From the NCBI RefSeq assembly GCF_030848805.1, contig NC_092358.1, positions 28,811,720-28,875,719 of the forward strand: a stretch of DNA of 64,000 nt, read 5' to 3'. The stretch is from Temnothorax longispinosus. Taxonomy: Eukaryota > Arthropoda > Insecta > Hymenoptera > Formicidae. The number at the start of each line of letters is the position of its first letter. Position 1 is the stretch's first letter. Shown in pieces: positions 28,886 to 43,710 of the stretch. A model generated the notes under the pieces. That model was not told the DNA's origin. It saw only the letters and a program-made list of their open reading frames with translations, and did not search any database. The position numbers and the translations under genes are program-made.

Positions 28886-29197
28886 TTATCTGAAAGAGAA
28901 AAGCGATGCTAGTAGATATAGTATTTAATATATACATTAAAGAATCTATTTAGAATAGAGGAAGTGTGTGCACTTACGTAAATAGACAAAGATAAGAGAA
29001 TTAAAAAAAAAGAGACGTCTTCAAACGTGCGTGCGTATCCGAGTATCTTATGATAGTATATTGATACATGTGATACGGGTGCGTGTTGTGATATATTAGT
29101 TTAAACAGTAAGGTGAATGTTTTAGTTATCTCATATATGACATTATTATATTTGTGTCTTTCAACGTTGATTGTATAAACATGTTGTGTTATTACTT

Positions 29198-29203
29198 AAT
29201 AAA
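29198..29203 (+). terminator. IPPK: Candidate IPPK polyadenylation signal
   Basis: AATAAA occurs about 310 bases after the IPPK stop codon in an AT-rich 3' flank. This is a reasonable cleavage signal before the GC-rich NF1 promoter region begins. Confidence 0.5.
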
Positions 29204-29699
29204 TATCTATATGAAAAATAACGAGGGTGCATACGTGCATGATATTATAGTTAATAAAAATGATTATTATGTATAACGTCGACCAAGATCGTAGAGATTA
29301 TGACTTTGTAATATACTGACCAATAGAGTCGAGCACAGTAAAAGGCAACCACGTTGTAATATCGCACTAACGTGATCGACGTTTCGTACGAGCACGGGTC
29401 CCGGGTACAAGGCCGCGTCGGCGTCGCACAGTTATGAATGACGTGGTTGCAAGGTGGGGTGATGGTGCACCAGCGTTGACCGAACCAGGGATGTACGAAG
29501 CCATCATCCCCTGTAGTCTCTCAAATGTTTTAACGTTTAACGTCAAATAAGCAAATAATCCTAAGAAAGATGCGATAAAGAACGGAGGAACGTATTGACA
29601 CGTAAAAATAATATCGCATTTGAAAATGTTCACGTGTTCATCTTCCTTTTTTCATTTTGGAAAAAAGTAAAAACTATTTTCCCTTTACGTAGAATACGT

Positions 29700-30022
29700 T
29701 CGAGTCCTTCGGTTTCGCGCGACACTCCTGAGCACGTAACGCGCGATTGGCGCGTCGGCGAGGCGGTCGTGCACCTTCGGCCGCGCTCGATCATCTTCGC
29801 TGTCCCACCGCCGCAAGTGCCCCTCCCCAACAACGGGGGCGATTCGCAGATCCGCGATCCGCGGTGCCGTGCCGCGGTGATGGTGCCGATGGTGGGTGTC
29901 GTGGGTGCTGGTCGTTCAGTCGTTCAGTCAACGTTCATAAATGATGACGTAAGGTCGCGGCTCGTAGCGAGCTGGCGCGTCGTGGTACGTGGTAACGGCC
30001 TGTCAGTGAACCTCGGACAGAG
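29700..30022 (+). promoter_or_regulatory. NF1: NF1 promoter and 5' leader, CpG-rich
   Basis: A GC- and CpG-rich block begins at about 29700 and surrounds the short first coding exon of NF1, in contrast with the AT-rich IPPK 3' flank. A CRE-like TGACGTAA lies at about 29944. No clear TATA box was seen. The assignment rests on position and composition. Confidence 0.45.
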
Positions 30023-33000
30023 ATGGGGACGCAAAAGCCCGGGGAATGGGCGACGTTGGTGCTCGCGCGTTTCGAGGCTCAGGTGCGCGATTGGCGATGC
30101 TCCGACCTCCGACGCGAGAAGCGTGTCGATCTCCCTTGTCTCCGTTTCGTTTCATGCTCGCCCTCTCCTTTCCTCTCACGGCTCACGGCTCGCCACCCTC
30201 TTCCGGTGTGTGCAACGGCCACCTCTCCTCCTCGCACCACGGCTACGGTACTTGACCGTTTTGTTCGTCGACGCCGCGCCGTGCCGTGCCGTCGTCCTCG
30301 TCAACGCCTTTCATGGGCGCGTCTTGGGGGCACACCGGTACCGTCGACCTCGTTCCCGCCATACTTGGCGCCCCGTTTTCCGGCTCCGGCACCGGGTACA
30401 TTTTTTTCGGCCAGCTACTCCTGGATCAACGACTGCGACGAGGACGAGGATATGCGACTACCCACGAGAGTCGGTCAACGTCGATTCGTAATACCTACGT
30501 GCCGACGTTGAACATGAGACGTGTCAGAAATGTGTATGATACTTGAAGCGAGCTCGACATGAGAAACATACGCGTCGAGGACCTCGACGTCGACGGTTAA
30601 TCCATCATCCGATGTCCGCGTAGGAGCGCGCTCACAAACTTCTAAATATATGGGCAACGGCTTAATTTTTAGACGTTTCTTGAGCCATCCGCGTTATGTA
30701 GACGCGAAGGACAAAGATTCATGCATACCATTATTTTATACGTTCCATTTCTACAGCAGATTTTCCGAAAGATGTGACAAAAACGGACGTTTATAAGAAA
30801 CGTGATCAGAGATTTGCTTAAATTTTTTACAGTTGCTAGGGCTTTGGAATCGTTCTTCGTTCTTATAACGAAGGGTGGCATATCAAAATCTTACATTTAA
30901 GAAATAACATGATAGAGTCTCAACTTATGTACGCAAGATGTACGTAAACTCATTTAATTCTTTCGTTGACACGGTTGCGAGATATGTACGTGCTTGATTT
31001 TTTACTAACGTATCATATGATTACGCGCGCTCCCAAATGTGGCTGAGAGGATCGAGCTAGAAAGGGTTTCGAACAGCTACACGCGTTATTTTTCTCGAAA
31101 AAAAAAGCGGACCTCTGTACGCGCGTAAGACGAAGACGGTCGTACGTTTCGAGTGTGTATCGATAAAGTGGGAGGAGGGCCACCCGCCGTGCCCGAGAAT
31201 ACGATGTCGTTCCTTCCCTCCTTTTGATTCGTTCATTCATGAAAAGATGCATTCTTGCAAAGATGGCCCCTCCTCTCCCGGCTCCCGGCTCCCCTCGTGC
31301 GGTTTGACCTTCGCCCCCTCCGCCCTCCGCCATCCGCCTCCAGTCAACCTCGCCGTGAGAGCAGCTCACGCAAGGTGTATATACAGTAACGTATCTATTA
31401 TATATAGGGGTGCGAGGTGTAAATATCGATAAACTTGCGCGATGACTCCATGACTCACGAATGTTCGCACGATTTTCACCACCCACGCTCGGCGTGATAC
31501 GTAGGGCGATGCTTTTGTTTTAATTAAACTGTATACTATTCACCCGCGATATATAACGTCGCGTGGAACGTGATGTTTGCAGGACCAATAAGAAAATGAC
31601 GGTATTCCTCGACGGTCTCAACAACGCTCCGGATAACGTGAATAAATTTCAGGACGAGATTCCGCGCTCGTGTCCACCCCCGTGCCCATGAAAATGGCGA
31701 TAAAAAAGAATGACGTCTCTTACAGTTGGCGCGTTTGATGCGAGCCCGCGGAATGGGATGGGTCCATCCATGAATGAAAGTCGCATTCCCTTTACGCACA
31801 GCGTACAGCTCGACCGCGCGGCGCGCTGCCGCTGCCCGCGATACACCCGAACAAAAGGGAATAAAACCGAGGCACGTTGTCGCCACCATTATTTCAAAGA
31901 CTGCCTCATTTCATCCTTGATGCCTCCTCCTCCTTCATCCTAATATATAGTCCCCGTATCTGCAAGGAGACGAAAATGGATCATCCATTCATTCATCAAT
32001 GTTACTTCGTTGTGCACACTTTGTACTTTATTTAAATATTTTTGTCACATTGTACCTTTTATTTATATATATATATATATATATCTTTCCCTAAGAGATC
32101 GCTTTTTTGAACGCAGCTGCCGTGTCGTTCCGGTCCCGAAAGTCCTCATTCTCGAGTGAACGAGAAGAGGTGCAAGAAATGCCTGATAGAGATATCCCGA
32201 TACCGCTTCTCCTTCGTTATATCTGGTCTTACGAAGATGCTGCAACGGGTCAACGAGCTGACACCGAGCACGAGCAGTCAGCGGCCGTTCCAACCCAAGG
32301 ATCAAGATCGACAGGAGTCAATCATCATCGTTCTGGACACGCTGGAGAAGTGCCTGGCGAACACACCGAAGGACACAACGAAATTCGAGGAGGCGATGAA
32401 TGTGAAGCTGCTGCTGCGGGAGATATGTCAGTTCATAGGTGAGCGGAACAACTCGGCGAGGAAACGTGTTGAGATCGCGAGTCAAGGTGAAAGTAGAAAA
32501 TCTTCAAGGATTACGTGTACGTTGCAGGCATGCCCTACGACAGCCCACAGACGAAAATGATAAGGACGTTAGCGAGCAAAGTGCTGTTCGCTCTAAGCCT
32601 AACGTTCTTCAACGCGGTCTTCAACCGGATATCGGCCAGGCTTCAGGAACTGTCCAACAGCGGGGACGAGAATCCAGACTGCAGCGACATCGAGCTGATG
32701 CAGTATATCAATGTCGATGTCTACAGATTGACCAGGCTTCTGAACGGTAGGCGGTAATTATTAAAATGTGGCGCGCGTGCATAAATGAAGCCAATAATAT
32801 TTAATGCCGTGTACACTTACGCGCACGTTCACTCGTTCGTGCTGCAGAAACTATACAGAAAATCCGGCAACTAGTCGGCAAGAAGTCGGCGTATCTCGTG
32901 CTTATGAATCCCCTGGAGAAGGCGATCTGGAACTGGATGGACACGTATCCGCAGGAGTTCGCCGACGTGCAGAAGCAGCCTAATGAGGATCTTAGTAAGG

Positions 33001-36000
33001 CCTGCGAAGAATTGTTCGACATTCTCGACACGTTTGTCGTTGAGAAGAAGAGCCGCGCGGCCTCTGTTTGGCCGTTGCAGATGATGCTGCTGGTACTCTC
33101 GCCCAAGGTCCTGGAGATCGTCAACACCGACACTAGGCCACCCGCGTCGCCACGATATTCGAGAAAGAAGCAGTTCATCGATAGCGTAAAGCGTAGTCTG
33201 CGAATGCACGGCAGCTCCTCTAGTCGCCAACTGTCCGAGGCCGCGGCGATCACGTGCGTCAATCTCATTAAGGCGGCCACGTATGTCAACAACGCCGAAT
33301 CTAGCAACGTTGTCCTAACTCTAGCAAAGCAGCTGATGGATGATCTGATGAGCCTTCTTTTCAATCCCTCGAAGCCATTTTCACGCGGGCAGACGTACAG
33401 CGCGCAGGACGTCGATCTGATGATCGACTTCTTCGTTAGCTCCTTCCGTATCAATCCGCATAACAACGAAGTTTTTAAGTTTTGCCTGAATGTCACGTAC
33501 CCGTCAACGTACCAGTTCGTCTTGGTCAGCTCATTATACAAGCAAGTGTCGAAAATATTTTTTTCTTGCAGCACGCGCATAAGACGCTCGCAAGTTGTTG
33601 GCAAGTCTGACCGGTTTCGATGCCCCATATTTCAGAATCTTCACGCAACCGAGATTACCGTGGTGGCCGGAGCGTAGTCTTGTATATTCGTACGGCACAA
33701 AACTCAGGAATATGTTTACCGATACTCTGAACAAAGTGACACAGAACTGCATGTGGAATACGCCGCTGCGCATGATTCACAACTTTGCCCTCAAGCCTAA
33801 AGAGGAGATGGCTAATTCTAAGAACCTATTGTTGGTGATGGTGCGACTCATTCACGTGGACCCTATGTTAATGTTGCACGTATGTTTTTTATAAATAAAT
33901 ATGGATCACGTATGAATATAAGCGTTAACGGTAAAATATGAAAAGTATAAATAAAGCATTTGGTACTCATGTATATTTAACTTACGTAAAAAAAAAATAC
34001 ATATACGCGAGATATAGAATATATATATATATATATATAGACTAAATATGGATAAGATGTCTAAAGCCTCCATATTACGTTGACACGTTGCAGAGTTACG
34101 GCACAGCTGGCCATGAAATACAAAGGTCCACTTTAGAGTTGATTAATGGACTTGTCTCATTAGTCCATCAGCCCACGATGCCGGACATCGCCCACGAAGC
34201 GATGGAGGCTTTGTTAGTGCTACACCACCCAGACAAGGTCAAAGCGTGGAATCCAGAAGCGCCGCTCGACACTTTCTGGGATGCCAGTTCGCAAGTCGTT
34301 TTCTCGATCTCCCAGAAATTGATTCAACATCAAATTTTCAACTACACGACTATACTTAAATGGCTTCGTGAGATACTGAGTTGTAGGAATGCTTTTCTTT
34401 CTCAGTACAAAGATTATGGAAATGTGGACAGCCATATTGCAATCAGTAAACAAGCGCATATTAAACTTGAGGTACAAACTTTTAACCATTACAAAATTAT
34501 GGCTGGTTACACGTAATTCGAGGACGTTAACGTGTTCAGGTCGTGTGCTTGATGTATTTATGGAGTATAGACATGGAGGCTGTTTTAGTATCCATGTCTT
34601 GTTTTGCACTATTATGCGAAGAAGCGGAAATTCTCTGTGGCAGCGACGAGGTAGCGGTGACCTGTTTGCTTCCGAATTATCACGTGTATTTAGACATGGC
34701 GCAAGCTTCGACCGTGTTGATCTCTGGTAAGTTTTATTTTTCTAACGAGATTTCATGAGAACACTCAGAGCACAGATGGAGAGATATGTTCTCCTGGATT
34801 CAAAGACTCACTTGTGAATCTTTGACGTTATTTCTCTATTTCACGTAATAAAATTCTTATTCGTCTGTAGTAGAGTATTAAAGATCTTGTTATCGTAATA
34901 GCCCACGGGGAGAGTAGACTATGTTATCAGGAATATAATCACGGTGAGTGATCCACGTTTATTCATTATCTTCTTTAATGACGAAACTATTGATAGCAGC
35001 AGTTTGAAGTGTCTTTTATATTTCAGGGCGTGCTATGTTACAAAAAAGAATATTATTCTTGTTGAGAAAGATTGAACATTGTGTGAATGGTATACAACCA
35101 GTACGTATATTAACATTTATTTTTTGTATATGTATTTATATGTAATATGAACTTTATCACCCCATGCATAAAACACGATAAAATATTAGTTAATATTTAA
35201 TCAATATCAATCGAACATGAACATCATCATAGTCTTTTTAAAAACTGACAGACGTTTACATTCGTATTTTTAGGCTTGGGAGGAAACATTTAGAAATTGG
35301 GAAGCGACTTCGCGGCAATTGGCTAGTTATCCTAAAAGCAAGACTGAGGATGTGCAGGTAGAGCCGTTTTGTCGCGGGAACGTAAAACGGAGAGCAGCAC
35401 ACCAGAATTCGGAGCACGAAGTGGAAGAGCAAATTAACGAGTGGGCCAACATGACAGGGTTTCTTTGCGCTTTGGGCGGAGTATGCTTGCAACGTCGTTC
35501 ACCTAGTAGACCACCGTATGACGTATTCCCTTTTAATCCCGAGCATAAAAGGGGTTTGACGAAACAGCAGGATTCCGTCTTGGGCTTAACAAATTCGAAT
35601 CAAGAAGCGCAATATTGCCCAGTGACACAATTCGTATTCAACTTATTACGATTATTAATTTGCAACAACGAGAAACTTGGCAATCAAATACAGAAGCACG
35701 TGAAGGAGTTAGTCGCACATGAGATGAGTCCTGCCGTATATCCAATATTGTTCGATCAGATAAAAAATTTCGTCGAGAAATCCTTCGACCCACGTGGACA
35801 CGTAGTGGTGTCGGATTTAAACACGCAGTTCATTGAACACACCATATTTATAATGAAAAATATTCTGGACTCAAAGACGGATCAACCATCGGAATACCTC
35901 GGAGTGACCAGTATTGAAGGCATGATGTTGGCAATCGTTAGGTATGTCAGGCATTTAGACATGACGCTGCATTCGATTTGCATCAAAACCAAATTATGCC

Positions 36001-39000
36001 AGCTGGTTGAAGCTATGATGAAGAGACGAGACGATCTGGCATTTAGACAGGAGTTGAAATTTCGCAACAAACTAGTTGAATATTTGACCGAGTGGGTAAT
36101 GTGCACGCATCCTTTTTCTTCAACAACTGCCAACGATATTACAGCTTACACAAGGTAAAATATTTTCTCTCACTTTATATATAAATATGTCCAACTTCTA
36201 TGTTAAAAACTAAAAATAAATAGGTATAATTATCGAATATGTCTTTAACTTTCTCTAGAGATTTGGATCAAGCTTGCATGGAGGCAGTAGGAGCATTATT
36301 GCGCGGACTTCCTCTTCAGCCTGAAGATTCTGATCGTGTTGAGTTGATGGAAGCAAAGTCTGAACTATTTTCGAAATATTTCATGCTCTTTATGAATTTA
36401 ATAAATTACTGCAACGATCCATCATCATCATCATCGGAGGACAAGGATCTTGAGTCTCAGCAATCGCCTACTTTAACGACTAACAAGCTAGCCACTTTGC
36501 GCAACACTACCATTCAAGCTACGAGTAATCTTCTCAGTGCAAATATAGACAGCGGCTTGAGACATTCAATACGTACGCAAAAAATCACGTTATATGCTTT
36601 TAATTCAAGAGTTTTCTGGAGGAACGGATTAAGTCCCAAAGACATATTTCTTGCTTTTATTTTTATTCGCCATTTTATTTCTTCCAGAGACGTCTTCAAT
36701 TATTCATAACTATCAGTAACTAATGGCTCTATCACTAAATCTTTAACTTTTTTCTTACTTAGATTTAGGCTATAACGCAGATCTTCAGACGCGAGTCGCA
36801 TTTATGGAAGTGTTGACTAAAATCCTTCAGCAGGGAACGGAGTTCGATACCCTTGCTGAGACTGTCCTAGCAGACAGATACGAGCAATTAGTGCAACTCG
36901 TTACAATGATCAGTGATAAAGGTGAATTGCCTATCGCCATGGCATTGGCCAATGTAGTGACGACAAATCAAATGGATGAGTTGGCGCGTGTCTTCGTGAC
37001 ACTGTTTGACGCAAAGCATTTATTGTCACCTCTATTGTGGAATATGCTTTATCGAGAGGTCGAGCTAACTGATTGCATACAGACTCTCTTTCGCGGTAAT
37101 ACTCTGGGAAGTAAGATAATGTCATTCTGCTTTAAAATTTATGGTACCAGCTATTTGCAAGGCTTGCTTGAACCTCTGATCAAACCTTTACTGGACGAGC
37201 CAACAATTAGTTTTGAAGTAGACAGCGCAAGGATTGATCCTAACGAAAGTATTGAACAAAACGGTGACAACTTAATCACATTGACACAAAAAGTGTTCAA
37301 TGCTATCGTATCATCATCAGATACGTAAGTCATCATTTATTATAACTTGTTAAATAAAATAAAATCACATAAGTCATATCCGCTCAAGTCCGAAATATCT
37401 TTTCAGGTTTCCTCCGCAGCTGCGCTCGATGTGTCACTGCCTGTATCAAGTATTATGCAAGAGATTTCCGCAATCTCCGCAGAGCAACATTGTGGCCGTA
37501 GGAACGGTGATATTTCTACGTTTCATTAATCCTGCCATTGTCTCACCCCAAGAGATGGGTATCGTGAACAAACCGGTACCGTATGAAGTCAAGCGAGGCC
37601 TCATGCTTATGTCAAAGATATTGCAGAATATTGCAAATCACGTAGAGTTCAGCAAGGAGCAACATATGTTGCCTTTCAACGATTTTTTGAGAACGAATTT
37701 CGAGATCGGTCGACGATTCATCATACAGATAGCATCGGATTGCGAAACGGTCGATCAAACCAGCCATCCTATGTCATTTGTTTCGGATGCCAATGTCTTA
37801 GCATTGCACAGGTTGTTGTGGAATCATCAGGAAAAAATTGGAGACTATCTTAGTAGTAGTAGAGACCACAAAGCTGTCGGAAGGAGACCTTTTGACAAGA
37901 TGGCTACGTTATTAGCGTATCTTGGTCCACCTGAGCACAAGCCGGTGGATTCTCAGTGAGTTTTCGACCTGTTTGCTTTGACTACGTTATCATCGCTAAT
38001 ATGAATCACGAATTGATTCTATGTTTGAATTTCAGCTCGCTCTTTTCGACTACTTACATGCCTATGTCACGATGGGCGAGCAAAGACATGTCGTCGACTA
38101 ATTTTGAAGAGATCATGATGAAGCATAATATGCATGAGAGAGAGGAATTTAAAAGCATCCAGAGTATGAATATTTTTTATCAAGCGGGCACCAGCAAGCA
38201 AGGCTATCCAGTATTTTACTACATTGCACGACGATTCAAGTATGCGCAAATCGTTTATATAAGATAGCGGTGAATATACATATACATATATAGCGAAGAG
38301 TATACCATTTAAACTTTTATTTTCAGACTTGGCGAAACGAACGGCGATCTGCTGATATATCACGTTATTCTAACATTAAAACCCTTCCATCACTCTCCGT
38401 ACGACGTAGTCGTCGATTTCACTCACACGTGTATAGATAATCGGTTTAGGGTAGAATTTTTGCAAAAGTGGTTTTGCGTTCTACCTGTGGCAACCTATGA
38501 AAATCTCCACGCAGTTTACATTTACAATTGTAATACGTGGGTACGCGAATTCACAAAGTATTATGATAGTATCGTGGCGCCGTTGAAAGGTTGTCGAAAG
38601 CTTGTCTTCATCGACGGCCAAGGGAAATTAAGTGACGTGATCGATGTCGAGCAACTGAAATTACCCGGAGCGACATTATCCCTGGACGAAGACTTGAAAG
38701 TGTTCACCGGCGCCTTGAAACTAGCTCACAAAGAGCTGAGAGTATCTGTGAAGATCGGACCAACGACGTTTCAAGTAATGCATACTGATAGAGCTAAAGT
38801 GTTATCGCATTGGGTTCTCTTAAATGACATCTATTATGCGTCCGAAATAGAAGATGTTTGTCTGTTGGACGACAATTCATTTGTGCTGACCATTTCCATC
38901 GAATCGGTACCTCTGACTATTGCCCACAACGATTGCGACAGCATTGTGCAGAATATAATTCACATCAGGAATCGTTGGGTGCTGTCGCAGCCGGACTCTG

Positions 39001-42000
39001 TGTCCGTTCACTCGAAAATCAGGCCTAAGGATGTGCCCGGTACCCTTTTGAACATGGCCTTACTGAATCTCGGTAGTCCGGACCCCAATCTTCGGACTGC
39101 CGCGTATAACCACCTGTGCGCGCTCACAGCGACATTTGGCTTGAAAATAGAGGGTCAACTGTTGGAAACATCTGGTATTTGCATACCATCGAATAACACC
39201 ATATTCATAAAGCATTTGAGTGAGACCTTGGCGGCGAACGATCCGCATCTCACGCTCGAATTTCTTAAGGAATGCTTACAAGGCTTCAGGGCGTCGACTA
39301 TCGAGCTGAAGCATTTATGCCTTGAATATATGACACCGTGGCTCAGCAACCTCGTGCGATTTTACAAACCGCGCGATGAAGGCGGTAAGCGGCAGAAGCA
39401 AGTTACAGATATCCTGGACGATTTGATTACGTTGACTGTCCAGGAGACTGAAATGTATCCAAGTATACAGGCGAAGATCTGGAGTACGATTGGTATGTTG
39501 CCGGAACTGATTGACGTTGTTCTCGATATTTTTCTTCAACGCAGCGCGCGATATGGCTTAGGCTCGCCGGAAACGGCGAGATCCGCCGAGATCATGGCGG
39601 ATACTGCAGTCGCTCTGGCGTCCGGTAACGTGCAATTGGTCGCCAAGAAACTAATAAATAAGGTATGTCGAATAGTGGACAAGACATGCATGTCGCCGAC
39701 GTCGCAGCTGGAGCAGCATGTAAGGTGGAGTGATATAGCAATCCTGGCGAGATATCTCCTGATGTTGTCCTTTAATAACTGTCTGGATGTAGGAAAACAC
39801 TTGCCGTACATTTTTCACACGGTGACGTTGCTCGTATGCTCCGGCAGTTTGACCATGCGAGCTTCCACTCATGGTTTGGTGATCAACAGTATTCACTCGT
39901 TGTGCACATGCAGTTCGCCTTCGTTCTCCGAAGATACACATAGAATACTACGGATGAGCCTAGACGAATTCTCATTGCCCAAGTTTTACCTACTGTTTGG
40001 CATCAGCAAGGTGAAATCCGCCGCTGGCACGGCTTTCTACGAACATCCAAAATCCAGCTGTAAACACGCGAATGGGTGTGAAAAGTGGCTCAGTAGCGAG
40101 AGAAGCGCGCACGGGACACAGGACAAGGAGAGACTTTATTTAACCAGTTTGGAAGTCATAACTGACGCTCTTCTGGAGATCATGGAGGCTTGCATGCGAG
40201 ACATTCCTAAGTGCGATTGGTTAAAAACGTGGACATTGTTAGCGAAGAACTTTGCCTTCTGCTTAAATCCGGCTTTGCAGCCAAGAGCTCTCATCGTCTT
40301 CGGTTGTATCAGCAAAAGTATAACGGATCAAGACATGAGGCAACTACTGAAGATACTGATGAAGGCGCTCGAAAGTTTCAACGATATTAATCTTATAGAG
40401 GCTATTGTTATGTGCTTAACCCGATTGCAACCTCTTCTGAGACCCGTAAGTTTCCGTTTAGAGCTTTAGAAATCGTTCAACTTCAATATTCAGTACTAAA
40501 TCCGTTTTACCGTTTTCTGTTAAGGAATCGCCAATACACAGGTATTTATTCTGGATTGCCACGTCCGTTCTCGAATTAGATGAAGCATCGTTATACGCAT
40601 CCGGCCTAGCCCTTCTCGAGCAGAACTTGCACACACTTGACTCACAAGGCACTTTCGACGAAAAGGTCTGCACTCTTCAAGAGTCTTCTTCTCGAGAGAA
40701 TCTTGATTAATCTTTAAATATCTCTTAATATGAAGATTAATAGAGACTAAATCATTACCACTATTCTTTCCAGACATTAGAATACGTAATGATGACAACG
40801 CGTGAACCTTTGGAATATCAGTTTAAACAATTAGATCATGCTGTGGGTTTGTCCTTTAAGTCTAACTTTCATTTCGCGCTGGTCGGTCATCTTCTGAAAG
40901 GCTACAGGCATCGTACGCCGACTACAGTCACCAGGACGGTCAGAGTATTGACTATGTTACTGGCAATCGTAGCTAAACCTTCCAAAAGGGATAAATTTGA
41001 AGTAACGCCTGAAAGTATCCCTTACTTGACCGGTAACGTTCACGTTAGTTTGAAATAATATTAAGATTAAAAAAAAATCTATTCTGAATTTCATTCTTTG
41101 CAGCGTTAGTGGCTGTGTCAGAAGAGGTTCGTAGCAGATGTCACATCCGACACTCGCTCGACAAAAGCTTGCACGATTCATCAGGCAGTTCGGACGTTCT
41201 CGATACTCTGCCATCGCGCACGACGGTGACTATCTTTTTTTCTATTTGTTATTATAGTACTATACATAGATTACATAAAACATAATACATATGACATTAA
41301 TGAGATTATCGTGTACACGTCGCCAGGATATGCCTGGAGCTTCTAATCCTACGAGTAGAAGACAGAAGACCTGGGATTTACTGGATCAATCGGCGCTTAC
41401 TCAAGCGAAACAACAAAAACAATCTGCGCAGGTATAAATTACATAATTACGAGCGCGCGCGTTGTTCAAAAATTTCTCCTTTACGAGCTATAGCAATAAT
41501 TATAACGGCGTAGTTAACTTATGCGTTTGAAATATTGTAGGAACACCTACTTTTGCGCCCCTAAAAATCTTACCTTTTAAAATTATTACTTATGTAGAGA
41601 ATATCGAAATGTAGCACCATTCTCGCACACACAATTACTTATTTAGCAAGTTAAAAAGAAATCATTCTCGAGCATACAGAGTGCATGAAGTTACTTTGGA
41701 ACAATGCACTGCATGATCCCAAAAGTATCAAGAGAAGTGCTCGCACGAAATAAAATTATCCAGAGCTTATTCGAACAAAATATGAACTACTTTCTCATAA
41801 AATAAAATATTCATATGTAATTTGCGCGATAAATTATGTATATTGCTTCTATTACTATCGCTTTGCTCATCTTATTGTCTCTACGAATTGTTTGATCAAG
41901 TCTTTTACTTTTGCCAAGGAATATCTGTTTATCAAATCCGCCTGTTATCTGAGAACTTGTGTGTGTGTGTGTATGTGTTTTATCTACAAAAATATAGTAA

Positions 42001-43710
42001 AACGTATCTATTATCCATGTATCTATTTGGAATTATATTCCATATCTTTTGGGTATATGTATCTATCTAATTTTATTTACTATATTCTTGGTATGAAGCT
42101 TTTCAGTTACATTTTATTGCTGAATTTATTGACACTCATGAAAAAGAATCAAAGTCTCAGCTTTTAAGCACGTTGAACGAAAATTGATTTCGCGTGATGG
42201 TTTTGTCTATCGTTTGCCATACTTTTCAATCCGATTCTCAGTTGATACCAGTAGACCTGTTGCGCATAGCATATAACATTATTTTATTCCTCCGTGCATC
42301 TCTGTTTACTCTCTCGGTGTGTGCCCGCGCCTGCCTGTGCCTGCCTGGATTATATAAAACATCATGCAACTTGTCACTAACAAGACTGGCCGGCTTTTAT
42401 TTAAATCGCAGCGATCCTTGAGCGTGCCGAGCGCAAAGGACGACAAGTCAGCGGACAACGCGGAGCAACAGGTACTTGTCATTTCAACAATAATTGTGGT
42501 ATAATTCTTGTATTTTTTTTTTCTCTCTTTTCGAATTGAAACGCGGTTTTCTTTGACTATTCATCTAGGAAATATGAATTGAGAACGTCTACGTCCGCGA
42601 CTGTAATATTTAATTTCTTAATCTTATCGTGAGTCGAGGAAACTAATGTGTTTGTATCCTTACACAGAGAGATCGTAGCACCAGAGTGAGCCTAAGCAAC
42701 GAAAATAACGTCTTACTCGATCCGGAAGTATTAACGGATTTTTCAACGCAGACTTTGGTGCTGACCATGCTGGCCACGCTAGTCAAGTATTCAACCAATG
42801 AAAACGAAACGCGGATTCTTTATGAATACCTGGCAGAAGCAACAGTAGTTTTCCCTAAAGTTTTTCCAGTCGTGTAAGTTTTTTCAAACGAGAATATCTG
42901 AGACTAATCTATCTTCAAATTTTTGCAACTTGCCGAATATCCTTGCAGACATAACTTGCTCGACGCAAAGATCAATAGCGTATTGTCTTCTTGTCATGAC
43001 CAAGCGATACTGAATGCCGTTCAAACTATTATACAGAACATGATAGCCTGCGAAGATACGAACCAGCAACATCATTTGCAACACTATTTGCAAAGCTGCG
43101 GATTCCGCGGTCTTTGGAGGTTCGCAGGGCCTTACCCAGACTCAGACGTAAGTTTTGGATTCTAGCATTTAATTATTTCTTTAGTGATTTGATTTTGATA
43201 TGGACTGGATTTAAAGAGCTAGGAGTTTTTCTGTCCGTAACGCAATTGACAAAATGTTTACAGTCAACACAAATGGTGTCAAACTGTACGCCCGAGAGTG
43301 CTGAATTGTTTGTGAATTGTCTGAGGGCAATGGTAGAAATGTGTTTGATGATGCAAGAATCGAATAGTAAAGAAACAGTTATCGGGAAGAGTAAACGCGC
43401 CGGCAGCTGTCAATCGGATTTTGCGTCGAAAACAAGACCACCTGCTGGAATTGTCCAAGAACAATCTCGTGTATCAACAGAGATCGACGCTTCTTCCGTT
43501 CATGTAAAGTGAGTCTCATTTTACTCGCAGAGCGTTTGTCGTTTAAATGTGATTTTGCGTACCGTGTCGTACGTATGCAAAAACGCAATGCATATCGGAC
43601 AAATTGAATGTTTCAGTCATGGTACGGATAGCAAGCGAAGCAACTCGGTTGATGGGAATCAAACTGAGAATATGGGTGGTGGTGATGGTGGCGGCGGTTC
43701 ACAACCTTAG
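30023..43710 (+). CDS. NF1: Neurofibromin, Ras GTPase-activating protein
   Basis: Neurofibromin speeds GTP hydrolysis by Ras and also affects cAMP/PKA signalling in flies. Twenty-three exons were read in consistent phase: 30023-30082, 32117-32438, 32528-32746, 32848-33541, 33636-33879, 34094-34471, 34540-34726, 35027-35100, 35274-36154, 36259-36572, 36763-37324, 37407-37955, 38036-38239, 38327-40445, 40525-40665, 40774-41032, 41104-41225, 41327-41431, 42412-42471, 42668-42873, 42949-43147, 43264-43508 and 43617-43710. They code for 2,745 residues, close to the fly (about 2,800) and human (about 2,820) lengths. Exon 1 codes for the family's 20-residue start (KPGEW...RFEAQ). The RasGAP domain spans roughly residues 1130-1490. 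It has the arginine finger in LFRGN (Arg1235) and FLRFINPAIVSP. The Sec14-PH module follows (DFTHTC, then EFLQKWF). The long C-terminal helical-repeat region includes LEQNLHTLDS and LLDPEVLTD. The intron at 33542-33635 uses a GC donor. The last exon ends in a Gly-rich tail and a Pro-stop. An alternative last exon is possible (43934-44009). Confidence 0.95.
30083..32116. other. NF1: NF1 intron 1
   Basis: The donor GTGCGC directly follows the 20-codon first exon, and the acceptor ends at 32116. The first 500 bases continue the CpG island. A DRE-like TATCGATA lies at about 31424-31431. An AT dinucleotide run precedes the acceptor at about 32066-32083. No other gene was recognised. Confidence 0.7.

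Noticed and set aside
29595..30491. Open frame of 298 codons across the NF1 start region
   Set aside because: It runs in a different frame from NF1 exon 1 through CpG-rich DNA, has Arg/Pro/Ser-biased composition and no family resemblance. It is a composition artefact over the promoter and intron 1.
33543..33677. Apparent frameshift in NF1
   Set aside because: A GC-AG intron with correct phase restores the conserved protein, so no disabling mutation is needed.
39060..39941. Minus-strand frames opposite the long NF1 exon
   Set aside because: They are shadows of a strongly conserved coding exon on the plus strand.
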